Shown piece by piece: positions 12,252-24,159 of a DNA stretch of 64,000 nucleotides. The notes below the pieces were generated by a model, which saw nothing but the letters and a program-made list of their open reading frames with translations, was not told the origin of the DNA and searched no databases. Location: the NCBI RefSeq assembly GCF_020921035.1, contig NC_063155.1, positions 24,421,294-24,485,293 on the forward strand, in the 5' to 3' direction. This stretch comes from Rhodamnia argentea. Its lineage: Eukaryota > Streptophyta > Magnoliopsida > Myrtales > Myrtaceae. Each line of letters starts with the position of its first letter. The first letter of the stretch is position 1. The position numbers and the translations under genes were made by a program.

Positions 12252-12656
12252 ATGGCCGAAGAAGACACGACTTCAACGATCCGGCCTGATTTCCCGACCG
12301 GCCGAGTCAAGAAGATCATGAAGCTCGACAGAGACATCAACAAGGTGAACTCGGAAGCGCTACTTCTGGTCACCTGCTCCACACAACTATTCCTGGAGTT
12401 CCTCGCCGGGAGATCTGCTCAAGTCGCTGCCGAGAAGAAGCGAAAGACCGTGAAGCTGGACCAGATGAGGATCGCCATCAAGAGGCACCGACCGACCAGC
12501 GATTTTTTGCTCGACTCCCTTCCTGCACCGGCTCAGTCTGCTAATGGCGAACCAGCCAATAAGGTCCGGTCTCGGCCGGTCGCTGAGAAGCCGGTTCCGG
12601 CCGGGACGCGGAGGATCGATGATTTCTTTGGCAAGCCCGTGAGTGAAGTTTCTTAA
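12252..12656 (+). CDS. NF-YC13: NF-YC13-like histone-fold protein
   Basis: An uninterrupted 134-residue protein begins MAEEDTTSTIRPDFPTGRVK. It has the histone-fold core of the NF-YC/Dpb3/CHRAC family: the PTGRVKKIMKLD entry (residues about 15-26), INKVNSEALLLVT, FLEFLAGRSAQVA and KTVKLDQMRIAIK (about residues 70-82). A conserved tail RRIDDFFGKP resembles a PCNA-interaction-like DDFF motif. It closely matches my memory of Arabidopsis At5g43250 (NF-YC13), also intronless. The family pairs with NF-YB/Dpb4-type partners in chromatin or DNA polymerase epsilon complexes; which complex applies here cannot be told from sequence. The start is the first ATG, in a good context (GACCATGGCC), after a CT-rich leader. 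The stop is TAA at 12654-12656. Confidence 0.93.
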   Translation: MAEEDTTSTIRPDFPTGRVKKIMKLDRDINKVNSEALLLVTCSTQLFLEFLAGRSAQVAAEKKRKTVKLDQMRIAIKRHRPTSDFLLDSLPAPAQSANGEPANKVRSRPVAEKPVPAGTRRIDDFFGKPVSEVS

Positions 12657-13707
12657 TAAGGGTAATTTTGTTCTTAAAGCACTGCGTTGAATTGATGATT
12701 CTGGATGCTGCCATGGCTAAATTGGAGGAAGTAGGTTTTGTCGATTTTTTCCTCCTACAGGAAGATTAATTTTTCCTAGTTCAGATTGTCATCAATCCAA
12801 CGAGTAAGTTACATGCGTATATTGGATATTCTGTTTCGGTTAATTATGTGAAGGGACCATGGCCCTGAATTTTTGGGGTTTTCTAGGGGTAACTTTTGGC
12901 CATGCCTACGTTCCCTTATTTGCTGATAACCCCATTCACATTTTTGAGTTGACCGTTTTCCTTTTTGCTGAATCTCTTGATCTGTGATGGGGGACTCCAA
13001 AAGATGGAATGGCACTTATCATCGAGATAGATTTATTATTTAGGTTTAAAGAGTTGCTTTTCCTGTTCAGCATGTGACCAGAAGTAGTGGAGAACTCATA
13101 CGAATCACAGACGTGCATGCCTAAATCTGTTTCCAGGTTTTGCTGTGACTTTGGAGTTTTCATCGAGTCTAACCCTCCTCAATCGTCTTGAATTGGTTCA
13201 AAATGGTTAAACATGGATGCTTCTCATTTCTGAAGTTATATTCCATTGCCTCTTTGTTGGGTGTTTGTTGCAGTAGGCATCACAGGGTCAGAGATGATGC
13301 ATGCAATTCTTTTAGCCGCTGGTCTCTCAGTGATGTATATTGTCTATGCCGTTTAGTTTCTTAGGCCCTTTTGTAGGCAAAGATGGACTAGAGTTAAGTG
13401 CACCCTGAACCTTGTGTCTGTCATTCTTGTAGAATTAGTTTGTGTAATTTTTGTGCATGTTAAAATGGGAAAAGGAAGCGAAAAGGATGTCATCTGTCGA
13501 GGCTTTGGGTGAAGCCATACAAGGAGTGCGTCCAATTAAATACACAAATATCTTAAACAGACACTATGGACAAAAGAAAATCAAACAAACTCAACATCAA
13601 CTCAACATCTTTTGCACTTCCTACTAAAGTCATGCGCACATGGACATTCGACCCGTTCTAAACATGTTTTATCTGAACTCAACCTGAAAATCCCCGACTG
13701 TGAACAT
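12657..13707. other. Intergenic between convergent NF-YC13 and MAP65-8-like genes
   Basis: The stretch holds the 3' UTRs of two convergent genes and AT-rich spacer. Short open frames on the minus strand (12809-13163, 13353-13535) have no recognisable domain. I see no repeat or RNA gene. Confidence 0.6.
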
Positions 13708-16700
13708 TCATGGGGATAAAGGACCTGAACAAGTAGACACTACTGAAGCTGTTTCATCTCTAAAATGTGAAGAAAGGCGAGGATGTGATAGCATCTTTTG
13801 ACCTGGTCTTTCTTTCCGTTCTTTTATGAAGGATATTCCTTGATTCAATGAACTGATACTGTTTGGTTCTAGTTTTTGGATACTTGATGAGAACCTTCTG
13901 TGCACTGGGCTGGCATGGCCAAAACTCCCAATCAAGCTTATATTTGACACTCGCCTACTGCTAGTGCTTGGCCTGGATCCAATTGAATTTTCTTGTTCAA
14001 CTATCACCTTGGTCTGTAAACGCTGTACCTTTTTCTTTTCCAGCAAGAGAAACTGTACGTATACAGGGTCAGTATTAGTTTGAAGGCTACTGATGAATGA
14101 AGGATCGTGATGTATAAGTATATAGCATCTCATTAGCAGATCTAAGGAGCCTTTCTGAAAGTAATTAAAAGTTCAACTATCTATGAATTTATAGAAAACT
14201 AGCACATAATGGCAGAGTAAATTGATACAAACCTTTTGCTTTTGCTTCTCGACTTCCTTTTCCCGTCTTAATGTGTTATACTCTTCCAACATTGCCAGAA
14301 GGGGTACCTAGACAATCAGGAGTTTTCATTTCTGTGAAGACTCTTTTTGCTGATTATTATCAATTTGATAGACTATGGAATGGTGGTTTCATAATTGTGC
14401 TCTAACAATGCATATAATTCTTAGTCTTTTAGATTATGAAGCTTGCCTCTGTATGACTTACAGTTACATGAGAATCTCTTTTACTGATGGTTTTGGTCAA
14501 ATGCCATCTGCACCATACTGGCTTTTAAGAAATCCTATCTTGTGCAGTTGTAATGCAATATTGCTTGAGACTGTGAATGTGATTATGCTTTGAGAGAGTG
14601 GAAAAGGTCTATAACTCAATAATGTCACAGAAGTGCAGAATTATATGTTACCTCATCATACAAGAAAACTTTCTTCCTTTCTTCTTCCCAACTTTGAGTT
14701 GTAGTAATCAGCATGTCCAGCAGAGCTGCATGAAATCACTGGGTAAATAACTGAAGTGGACTATTTTTACACACATCCTTTCACAATGATCTTGAGAAGC
14801 TCATTCTAAATATCTGGCTACTCTATTCTGGTGTGATCTTTTCTTTTATTACTTAATATGTGTGTGTCGCTCCTGACTTATAGATTGCTATTACAGTATT
14901 CATGAGCTGAAAGTATGGTACAAGTATCACCACTCTGAATTATTTGTGTTTGTTCGACGCTTGTTTTAATTACACTATCTCAACCTCACACCGTTGCTGA
15001 CGTTAAAATTAGTTATTTACCATGTCAAAGAAACGTAAGAGGAGTTTCTATGTGTTTAGTCATTATTCTATGTTTAACGGCTTATTTTTTAAGTAGAACT
15101 ATCAAAATATGCTATTACCTGGAATCTTGTTAACTGTAACTCGGGCACGTTCAGCGCGCTTTAGGTTCTTGTAAGCTCCTCTACTGACTGAATATCGATT
15201 CTCATCCTGAAAGATAAAAGAACGGTATCCAGAAAAGATTAAGTAACAAATAGTTTGCCTTAATATATAAAGTCAACTCTCTGTCGGAAACCGACCCTAT
15301 TGTATTCTTCCAACCATCGCTCTTCATCCCTAGCTGAAATCCATTTTTCCACCTTCTCCATTATAATATTTCTACTTGAAGCTTCTTCTCCTGCTCTTGC
15401 TATCTGTTCGTCCATGCTCATGAGGAGATCGGCATGATCAATGTTTCCTTTTTGGCATTCAAAGTCAGTTTGTGGTGCAGTTGTGTATTTAAACAGTATG
15501 AACAAAGATGATGTGATCAGATCGTCATAAACTTTCTCTTACCACAGTTGATAAGGTTTAGTATATTATCTATCTCAGATCTCGAAGGAACCTCCATGTG
15601 TGATCTCTTGCATATTCCTTCCAGCTCATTCTGCTTTTTCAGAAACAACTCTCTCATCTTGCTAGCTTTCAACTGATCCAGCCTCTTGACTTCAGCTTCA
15701 GCCTACAAATAGTATCAACCGTTAGTACATTATGGATCATGGGTTCTCGAGTGATTAACATTACATTACAACCTGTTGGATTATGTTTAGGGTGAGGCTT
15801 CCAGGACTTGACACTTCTGCTGGCGTGACTGATATCATATACGTAACATGGGAAGACAGTTGACGATCTTCATAAGGTGTGTCCATAAGATTCCACAAGT
15901 TTGTTAATGCTTTAGCAAGATGGTTTAGCTGCGAGAACAAGTTAAATTTATCTCAAGAGTTGTTCACTGCAACTATATATATCTGCCATATGAGGGCAGT
16001 CAAGCAGAAAATTTCACTTGAAATATTCTAGCATGATAACACAAGCACTCTACACCTTCTCAAACCGCTGTTGCTTTTCTTCCTCCAGAGACTTCACAGT
16101 GCTGTCAAGTTTTTCTAAGATGGTGTCACTTATGTTCTTTGATATCCCACACAATTCGTTCAAGGTTGGATGAACCTTTGTGATGATCATGGAGAAATCC
16201 ATTCCCAGAGTTGCAGAGAGTTTGCGGATGGTGTCTATATAATTGTCCACTCTCAGTAGCCTGTCGTTCTGCAAGGAAAAATAGATTTTAGCTCCGATTT
16301 TGCCTAGAGGTCGTTTAATTATGGATTGTCTGGTACCTTCTCACTGTGAAGCCTCTGAAGTTCATTCTGATACTCTTCGAGTTTCTTCAGTGAGAGGTCA
16401 CTCTCATTGATGATTACATTCGATGACGAGTCTTCATACTCAGATTGACCTGCTATTTCTGCAGAAATTTTCTGGATCTGACCTTGCACAGCTCTGAACT
16501 GTTTCAGACGCGCTTCTTTCCTCAACTGCATGTCTCTCAAAGCTGGGGTAATTGAATCTAGCTGCACCTTTAGTGTGCCCGCCATCTTTTCTGGCTGTTT
16601 GGAAAGGGGGAAAAAGAAACAGCATTGTAGCAAGTAAAGCGCGTGAAAGTTACCTCTTCTCCAATTAGACATCTTGCCTAGTATACGTCAGCACAACATG

Positions 16701-17366
16701 GTGGAGAATTCTTAACTTAGCAAATACTATATTCTTGCTGTGATTATTTTTAGATTCAGTAAACTTCTTTTTGCGATTCATTTCCGAGTGTATTGAAAAT
16801 TTTTTGTCCTCATTTCCAATAACCAACATGGCATTAGATGCCCAATCCTGAAAGTTCATCATTATAGAAAACAAAGAGTTTGGTTCAGATACGACATTTC
16901 GTGAATGATTAGTAATGGTTCATCTTAAGAAAAAATCTGCTGCACTTTAGTATTTCTATTGCTATGGTTGAAGTTTTTTAGTTAGAAGTACCCGTCCAGG
17001 CAGAGAACGTTCTCCGAGGGATAAAAGGAGATGGGTGACTTCTGCTTCAGCTTCTGCCAATTGCTGATGCAAGCGAGTCCTTGAAATATTTGCACTGTCG
17101 ACTTTTCTTCTGTAAACCTCGAGGCATTCCTGCTCCAAGTCTAGCAGAACCTTCTCCCTTGTGAACTGATCTTCTCCAACTTCATCCCATATTATCTGCT
17201 CAATTGTACATGCACTTTATTACAACAGAAGTGGTAAAGAAGTTAAACTCATCACCCATAATTTATGTGCATAATCTCAGACCTGAAGTTCTTGGAGTAG
17301 ATATCCGCATGAAGTTTCAAGCAATGCGGAGCTTCGTGTACCAAGAGGTGTTTGAATTGAGCCCAT
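13708..17366 (-). CDS. MAP65-8: Microtubule-associated protein MAP65-8-like
   Basis: MAP65/PRC1/Ase1 proteins cross-link antiparallel microtubules, including in the phragmoplast. Eleven coding exons: 17283-17366, 16992-17195, 16337-16594, 16056-16268, 15773-15928, 15543-15702, 15296-15447, 15119-15206, 14652-14725, 14233-14307, 13708-14034, giving 596 aa (family usually 550-600). The N-terminus reads [12 protein letters not shown].. then [19 protein letters not shown]. The long helical rod includes [18 protein letters not shown] and [20 protein letters not shown]. The conserved microtubule-binding region holds [38 protein letters not shown] and [18 protein letters not shown]. The basic Ser-rich tail ([20 protein letters not shown]) is the variable part. 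The [10 protein letters not shown] and PLGTRS words point to MAP65-8 rather than MAP65-1. The acceptor of the last exon is the least certain border: 14034 preserves the KKVQ..EQE pattern, while an upstream AG would add about five residues. Confidence 0.94.
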
Positions 17367-19449
17367 TCGACCTTTTCCTTTGGATATGGATAGTTTTCTC
17401 CCAACTTTGAGTTTACTTACCTTGGGCTACTAGAAGGTAGTGAGCAATGACAATGGTGGTAGTGGTACTTAGAGAATGTGGAGGGAACTTTGTGCTGGTG
17501 ATCCACATGTGAAATACTCAAAGACAGAATGATTGCTAGGATCTATTGGGTGTGAGTTTTGCTTAAAAGACAAGGTTGGAAGAAGTGGGTGATGTTGAGG
17601 CTTTGGGTTCAAGAATCAACTGGTTCTGCGACCGATCTCTTTTCTTTTGGGGTTCTTGGCTTTTATTCTTGCCTCTCCTGTAATGCCTACTTTGCAAAGG
17701 GTAGGACGCGAGTCCCCGTCTCATTTTTATTCGTAAGTTGGAACTTCTCAGTCATGGGTTTTAAGATAGAGCATCATATCGTATTCTAATGCGGTCAGTT
17801 GGATTTGAATAGGGAATTCGACTCCATCACCAAGCAATCTTTAAACCTGGAAATTAGCTCAGCATCAAGCACACGCTTTAATAGTTCTTATGGATGGACT
17901 AATTGTCTATGGTCAATTAGAATTAGGGCAGGCTAATTTCATCCATCCGATGTTACTGTTTTGTTAGATAAGCTATTAGCTTTTGATGTTCCTGTTCGAA
18001 TCTAACTTAAAAACACAACCAAGAATCGAGCCATTGTTTTTTTTTTTTCCTTCCTAAATCCGGGTTAGAATGCTGAATAAACATTCTTTTTCTGGAAGCG
18101 AGCAGATAATTTCAGGACAGCATGCAGCTTGAAGCTTCCAAGTAAGGGACCACTTTAGAGATGGATGCTAGAATGAGGCGGAAATAAGCAACCGATGCTC
18201 GAAAGTCTAATCTAATCCCAGTAACCACGTCAATATAATGGAAGGGTGAGCTGTTGTATAAAGAGACTGGTCATCTGTATGCAGGACGTCCAAGCGCAAA
18301 CATCACTTTCTCATACTTGAGACGCATCTCTCGTTTTTTTATGATCAATGCCCAAAAAGACACGTTGATATATACCTTTTTTTTTTTTAAGTTGATGGGT
18401 CAATTCAGCCTCGATTATCAGTATAGCTGATCTGATTCCTGCTTTGGTTGTCTTGCAATACACTCCATTCGATGTGATAAAAATTGAAAGAAGAAATTTG
18501 GAACTCGGATAATCGAATAAGGAAATAACCGAGTTTATTCTCATGGGATCATAACGCATCTAGAAAACTTCCATTGCTTGTTAAGAATTATCATTCATGG
18601 ACTGAAAAATCATGATTTTTCACTCGTGGGTTTGTAGATTCTTGAGTTGGTATGCATTGGGATTCATATGTATTTGAGTACCTGGGTCAGGAGCCACCTA
18701 ACGCAAGGGTTCCCTTTGGGACATTTCTTTACTACGTTATGTCTATCTCCTTAGGTATGATTTTGTTGTGAAGTCATAGCGTGACCCATATCGTCAGGCA
18801 ACGATGTTATGTGTCATCTTCGATAACTCATCGCACCTTGTCAACATATTGAATACTATTGAGAGACAGTTATGAGGAGAAAAAGGAAAATAAAGTTCAT
18901 TTAGGAAAAAGAGAAGGGTCAATGAGATCCTTATGCTCCTTTTCCACCTAAACACTTCCATAATGCAGATTAGATTCCCCGTGCGTAGATAGGGACTAAT
19001 CAACATATGATTTGTGCTTTTCAACATTGACATTATGCAAGCACAAAATAATTAAATATTTTGGAAATATTTTCCTAAAAATGGTTGTTTATATCGCTTA
19101 TGAAAATAAATAAATAAAAATATATTGTCAACGTCCACTAAGATGTTTAGACATATATTTTTATCGATAATTGAAATATTTTTAATCGACTAATCATTTT
19201 AAGAGACATAAGCTATTCTTTTTAAGAAAATAATTTTAAAATCATTCAATTTATGTGAAAGAAACAAAGCTTACAAAACAACAACGTGTTTTCTACGTGT
19301 ACAATCCGGATTTTTTGTTTTCCTGTGATGATATTTTCAAAGCAATGAAAAAAAAAAAATACTTTATGCGAGTTAGTTGCCAACACATTAAACTCACCGA
19401 GTAAGATATAGTAACTTTGTATAAGAGCCAGCAGCATGTTCGTAAATTA

Positions 19450-20232
19450 TCAGAAGAGTTGGTAATTACAGGTCAGTTAAATAAATGTTTGTAATTAACC
19501 CAAATGAAGTTAGTAATTTCACATAAAATTTGCTAATTTAAACTCCACAAATAAATGTGAATCAATTATTGGAATAGTCGGCTGTTTTGAAATGAGTGCG
19601 TAATTTTTCATAAGAGTTAGAAACTTAACAGGTTGTAAGCTCCTAAATAGATGTGGTAACTAAAGGGACTCAAATACGAGCTGGTAATCTTTTACGGATG
19701 GTTCCCGCTAGCTTTAACATGATGATAACATCCGCAAGATGTTGGTAAATTATTAAAGTAGGTGGTGATTTCGAATCAATTACATAAAGTCGGTAACTCA
19801 ATCGAATAGAGTTAAAAAGCCTAAAGCTAAACGGTAACTTAATTTTTCAAGAGTCAGTAAATCACTCAAATTAATATTGGTAGACTGCCATGAGAATTAG
19901 TACGGAGGTGATTGTAATCTGTAACACATAACTATTGATAAGTTCTTTAAATGATTGGTTATTTGAATACAATAGAAAAAATTGATGGGTAGATGGTATT
20001 TCCCATACGAGTTAGTTACTTTAATACAATGGCAAGCTATGTAAGTAAATATTGACAAATAGCTGGTTATTCAAAACAATCAAATAACTATAGCTACTCC
20101 CACAAAACTCTTGGCAACTTAAAAACATGTCGCGGGAGTAATACGTTAAGATGCTTGCTGGTAAAAAAATTTAGTTGCCTACGGTTTTTAGATTTACCGA
20201 CGCTTTTAAGAAATTACCAACACGAAATAGTA
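19450..20232. repeat. Degenerate GGTAA-type short repeat array, possible CACTA transposon remnant
   Basis: About two dozen imperfect units of some 20-45 bp each begin with GGTAA, GGTTA or AGTAA and often end in GAGTT or GAGTC. Near the right end the motif inverts (TTTACCGACGC, AATTACCAACACG) and the block ends at AAATAGT. Subterminal repeats in both orientations containing TTACCGACGC, with a TAGTG terminus, are typical of plant CACTA (En/Spm) transposons. No transposase frame remains, so the family assignment is inference. Confidence 0.45.
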
Positions 20233-20784
20233 TTCCGTGTTTTCATACATGGAACGATATGAATTTGCTCTGTGTACTCTAACCATTGTCATTGTCGTTT
20301 AAATATTAACACATCTCAAGTGTCATCCAACATGTTATAGCTTAAGATACTTAATAATGCCAAATGAAAATGATTGCACCTTTTTTATGCCGTTGGCCAT
20401 AAGAATCTATATTGATGTCAGCATCAGCACCAGAATTTCCTCGTGTTGCTTACCGAACCATCAATGAATGTATCAAGTCCCAAGCCCATGTAATTAAAAT
20501 ACAGGATCGGAGAATTTTTGCAAATCAAAGAACTTTTCTTTAATGCAAAATAGAGAATTTGCTCGACAACAGGCTCATTGGGACAATTATGACGAACTTT
20601 TTCATTCGCGATTTGCAAATGTAATGCTGTTCTTCTTTCGTTTGTTGGGTCGAATGTGCAGGTTTTTTTTTTTCACTTGCGATAACAATGACGAGAAGAT
20701 ATCTTGAAATTAGAATTTCAATATTCAGCATACGGGGGATTCGAGAAAATTATGCCATTGCCAAGAATCAGAGTGAACAATGTC

Positions 20785-20819
20785 AACCAACGTTTTCGAC
20801 CAAAAAAAAAACCAACGTT
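20785..20819 (+). mobile_element. GACC-poly(A) micro-insertion with 10 bp direct repeats
   Basis: AACCAACGTT occurs exactly at 20785-20794 and 20810-20819. The 15 bp between is TTCGACC followed by A residues. It has the same build as the copies at 52456-52694. Confidence 0.55.
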
Positions 20820-20984
20820 GGGTTTTGGTCTTGAAGCAAAGCCTTTTAGGGTTCCAAAAAAAAAAGAACCCATGAAGAAAACAGGTTGCACGTATGTCAA
20901 GGGCAATCTGCAAGCCCACCAAAGGTCCAAAGGTACTATTGGGCTGCGAAAAGAGGTCCGCGCGGGAGGAGATCCTGGACTACA

Positions 20985-20995
20985 GTCCCACACCG
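20985..20995 (+). promoter_or_regulatory. Upstream sequence element (USE) of the U6 gene
   Basis: GTCCCACACCG differs at one position from the plant snRNA USE consensus RTCCCACATCG. It ends 23 bp before the TATA box, the short spacing typical of plant Pol III rather than Pol II snRNA promoters. Confidence 0.85.
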
Positions 20996-21018
20996 ACTGC
21001 TCCTGCAAGACTCAACAG

Positions 21019-21027
21019 TTTATATAC
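21019..21027 (+). promoter_or_regulatory. TATA box of the U6 gene
   Basis: TTTATATAC begins 32 bp before the RNA start at 21051, the standard position for plant U6 promoters. With the USE it makes a complete external Pol III promoter. Confidence 0.85.
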
Positions 21028-21050
21028 AACCTATCTTCCATATGAAGAAT

Positions 21051-21070
21051 GTCTCTTCGGAGACATCCGA

Positions 21071-21102
<32 letters not shown>

Positions 21103-21152
21103 GGCCCCTGCGCAAGGATGACACGCACAAATCGAGAAATGGTCCAAATTTT
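21051..21152 (+). ncRNA. U6: U6 spliceosomal snRNA
   Basis: U6 forms the catalytic core of the spliceosome with U2 and U5. The RNA begins GTCTCTTCGGAGACATCC and contains the invariant ACAGAGA box (GATACAGAGAAGATTAGC) and the AGC triad. It ends in GGTCCAAATTTT followed by the T run (21149-21155) that terminates Pol III. The length of about 102 nt is normal. The 5' stem-loop reads GTCTC/GAGAC around TTCG; the usual plant form, from memory, is GTCCC/GGGAC, so both sides changed and pairing is kept. One further change lies in the 3' half (GCACAAATCG for the usual GCATAAATCG). With an intact USE, TATA box and terminator the gene looks functional. Confidence 0.96.
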
Positions 21153-21744
21153 TTTGCGATTGTGTTGTTTTTTTTTTTCTTGCTTCCATACAATTGTCGC
21201 ATTTCCCTTGTTTTTTCTTGCATCGACAAAGGGGCACATTCCCGTTCCGGTGCCGGTGTCGGTCTTTAGCCCATTACAGGCTGTTATTGTTTGCTTAGAC
21301 AGCTATGAACGAGGCTCATGTTGCAGTATCGGTCCTTGGTCTTCTCCTTGGTTCCGGATACAGCTCGGCTTAAATTGTTGGACTCGTCAGTTATCACGCG
21401 TTGTTTCTCACATCAAAAGTTTCTTACTTCTAAGGCCCAAAAAGAAGGGGTTGTTCTTACAGCACGGGAGAGGTCCATGACCTCGAGATCTGCCAACCTC
21501 GCGTTTGTGTTCCGACGGTCATAAACTTCGACGGTTTATAAAGTAACCGATTTGACAAAGATATGCAGGTCGAACAGGGATTAAAAGAGTACAGGTCGAG
21601 TGGGACTATACATGAACTTGTCGATCAAATTAGACAGCTACGGCCAAGTTTTTTTATTAGCTACAGTCTCTGTTTTCATTGGTCTCTGTGTTGAACGGAT
21701 GAAAGGATTAGTTTTGCGGAAGCATACGGAAATGTTTTACATCT
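21153..21744. other. Intergenic after U6
   Basis: The T-rich U6 terminator is followed by about 590 bp with no recognised gene. Open frames at 21118-21524 overlap each other and show no domain. I see no second snRNA. Confidence 0.55.
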
Positions 21745-23347
21745 TCACCATGTGACGTTGATAAGTACCACAAGAACAGCCAAACAAGAGGAAACAATCT
21801 CATCGTGCAGTTTTCCCCCCAGTCCAACTGAATGGAGTTTGACATTGTCGATCCCATGGCCGCAGGAAACGTTGTCGCGCGTTCGGGACTCGTTGAAGCT
21901 CATGAAACTAATCGGAGTCAGGCTCGACTCCGCCCTGAACGAGATGGAATAGTTCGTGGACGAGCCAGTTCCGTCGCTCCTCGTGGTGAAGTTCCATATC
22001 GATGATCCTGCTTGCACGTACATTACTAGATTGCCGAGACACAACTACTTGGTATCGCCCATCGCGAACCCCAAGTTATAGATGGATCCCTCGGTGAGGG
22101 CTAGCGTGGCTGTGACGCCGGAGGGAGCGGCGGAGACAATCTCGATGGCAGCTTCGCCTTTACGGGCATGGCGTAGTGTCTGTAGTCTATGTACTTGACA
22201 GTTCCTATCCCGAGCCAGTGAGCCACTGCTGGAGGAGGGACTCTAACCGTTCTTGATCTGGTTCTTCTTGGAGCAGAATTCCCTGATTCGAGTTGCCGAG
22301 GAATGCGGGACCAACTTCGAATCCGTTGTTTGACAGCATGATATTGTTTTCTGCATGCAATAAAAGGTTGATCACAGAAAAATGAACTATGCTCATAATG
22401 CAACATAGGGCGGAATTAATCGCAATCATTCTCCGAAAAAGATCTAATCCTTCCTGTTCTTTCTGATTCAAAACATGATTCAGCAGCAGTTGGTTGGACC
22501 CTCCATCTCTGTAGTATGACCTTAGCATCAAAATCATCAAATCGTACTATCAGTTGACTCATCAGTCACACATCTCACTCTGCAGGTCTCTGAGCTTTTG
22601 TAAAACCACAAGGTCAGGATCATTTGATGTTCACTCTACAATCCAACACCCAGGCAAAACCCAGTACAATTCCTCAGCCCTTGCCCAAACACGGCTCGCC
22701 GATTTTCTTGATGAAGAAGTTGTCCACGACTGCTCTGCAAACCATGCTCAAATTAGCACTCTCCACGAGAAGGCTCTTTATCTCGAGGTTAACGGCCTCG
22801 CCAGCACCGAATCAGATCCCCAAGTAGAAGGCATGGCTCTCCCACATTTGCATTCCATAGCATCCTTCGAGCTCGAACACCTTCGACCTATTAGACGCTG
22901 AAGCGTACCGCCGTGAAATTGTGCGGACACGCTTCATTCCCGGGAGCAAGAGTGAAGGTAAGAACATAGTCCGTGGTCTCTCCATCGCCTCTGAACATCT
23001 GGTTGATCTTACCGCCTCGACCAAGCAAAATCCCATGGCTGTTATCGGGCAAAGAGACGTCGAGGCCGGACGTCACGTGAAAAACGATGCCGCCAAAGGA
23101 CCGGCTGGGTATGTTATTGGACTCCATCAAGAGGACCGGAGTGGTGGCGTTGGAGGCAGTGATGCCGGTCGGGGGAGACTCGAAGTCCGAGTTCTGAAGT
23201 AGATCTTTGGAGAAAGACGCGTTAGAAGAGTGTAGTTACTTCAGTTTCCAAATGTTGGAGCTTGGGTGTTGAGGATGCTTTACCTGATGCAGTTGAGCTT
23301 GAGATGGCCACGAGGAAGTTCAATAAGAGCAACATATGAAGAGCCAT
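21745..23347 (-). pseudogene. Decayed DUF642 cell-wall protein gene
   Basis: DUF642 proteins are secreted plant cell-wall proteins with two carbohydrate-binding-like domains. Exon 1 (23284-23347) encodes a signal peptide starting MALHMLLLLNFLVAIS and ends at a good GTAAAG donor. Exon 2 starts at 23204 (DLLQNSDFESPPTG) and carries the first domain as far as PHNFTAVRFSV, where two stops in a row follow. The homologous continuation (NRSKVFELEGC.., WESHAFYLGI) is in another frame, with a further stop before FGAGEAVNLEIKS. A last exon from 22350 (NNIMLSNNGFEVGPAFLG) shifts frame again before GTVKYIDYRHYAMP. A stop also precedes LCLGNLVMYVQAGSS, and SSLTPISFMSFNESRTRDNV is intact near the end. At least two frameshifts and two internal stops make a working protein very unlikely. 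Confidence 0.85.
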
Positions 23348-24159
23348 TCTTGAGTGGGGTTGTTCCTGGGGAAGAAGAGGGGGTTGACTTTTTTCTAGAT
23401 GAATTTAAATAATGGTTGCTTTGTAAACCGTTTGAGCTTTGACTAAAGAGAGAGAAAAAGGTTGATCTTGCTTTATTGACGAGCAAGCTAGTGCAATTTA
23501 AATTCCCAAGTTTCGGAGACTTTGATGGTCAAACATGAGAAGCAATAGGTTCAAGCTCTTCTTGTATTGGTATTGCGAAGTGGGTGCTAGAAGTACATCT
23601 ACTCCTGATTAATCAGTACCATTTTCAGTTCCTTTACAAGTAAGACAGTCACACCCAGCTCTCTTAACATGAAAGAAATTATCCAGGAAGCACTGTCGTT
23701 CTTATGTTTTGGCGAAATGGTGCATAGCAATCTTTACAGGAGAGAATTGAGGACAATCATGAAAATGATGGTTGACATAGCAACGGCGAAACTGTGAACC
23801 ACATAAAAGATAACATTTACAGGTCGAAGGAGATGGAATTGAACATGACAGTTCTGCGATGATCATGGGAACATTTTCGTGGTAATGCAAAACAGCATGA
23901 TAGAGAATTTATCTCCATTCCTCTGATGGGAGATGTACATTTTCCGTCAAGTGAAACAGAAGCAGAACTGTTGCCAGAAGCAAAAACAAAAGCAGCAGCA
24001 AAACGAGATGCGCTTCAGCCTTCTTCCACGAGTAAATTCAAAATCATAAAAGAGATGGTTTCAATAGTATAAGCACACAATAAGAAGTTTCTCTTGGGTG
24101 AAAATACTTGGCTCGTGGAATTCAACTCGCCCTGAACTACTGCCTGTCCTTGAAATTGG
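23348..24159. other. Intergenic between the DUF642 pseudogene and the ELMO gene
   Basis: The stretch holds the old promoter side of the DUF642 pseudogene and the 3' UTR of the ELMO gene. No domain-bearing frame, RNA gene or clear repeat was seen. Confidence 0.55.

Larger units (their letters stand above)
17367..20984. other. Gene-free region with decayed repeats
   Basis: No gene recognised. The part next to 17366 is the MAP65-8-like leader and promoter. Open frames at 17559-17789, 18311-18559 and 18794-19033 show no domain. About 19450-20232 is a degenerate array of short GGTAA-type repeats. A GACC-poly(A) insertion with direct repeats lies at 20785-20819, and the U6 promoter begins at about 20985. 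Confidence 0.5.

Noticed and set aside
17990-18070. Possible tRNA T-arm word (GTTCGAATC)
   Set aside because: No matching acceptor, D or anticodon arms could be placed around it.
20704-21524. Overlapping frames on both strands around U6
   Set aside because: They cross the U6 promoter and RNA, and their existence follows from low stop density in that GC-richer stretch.
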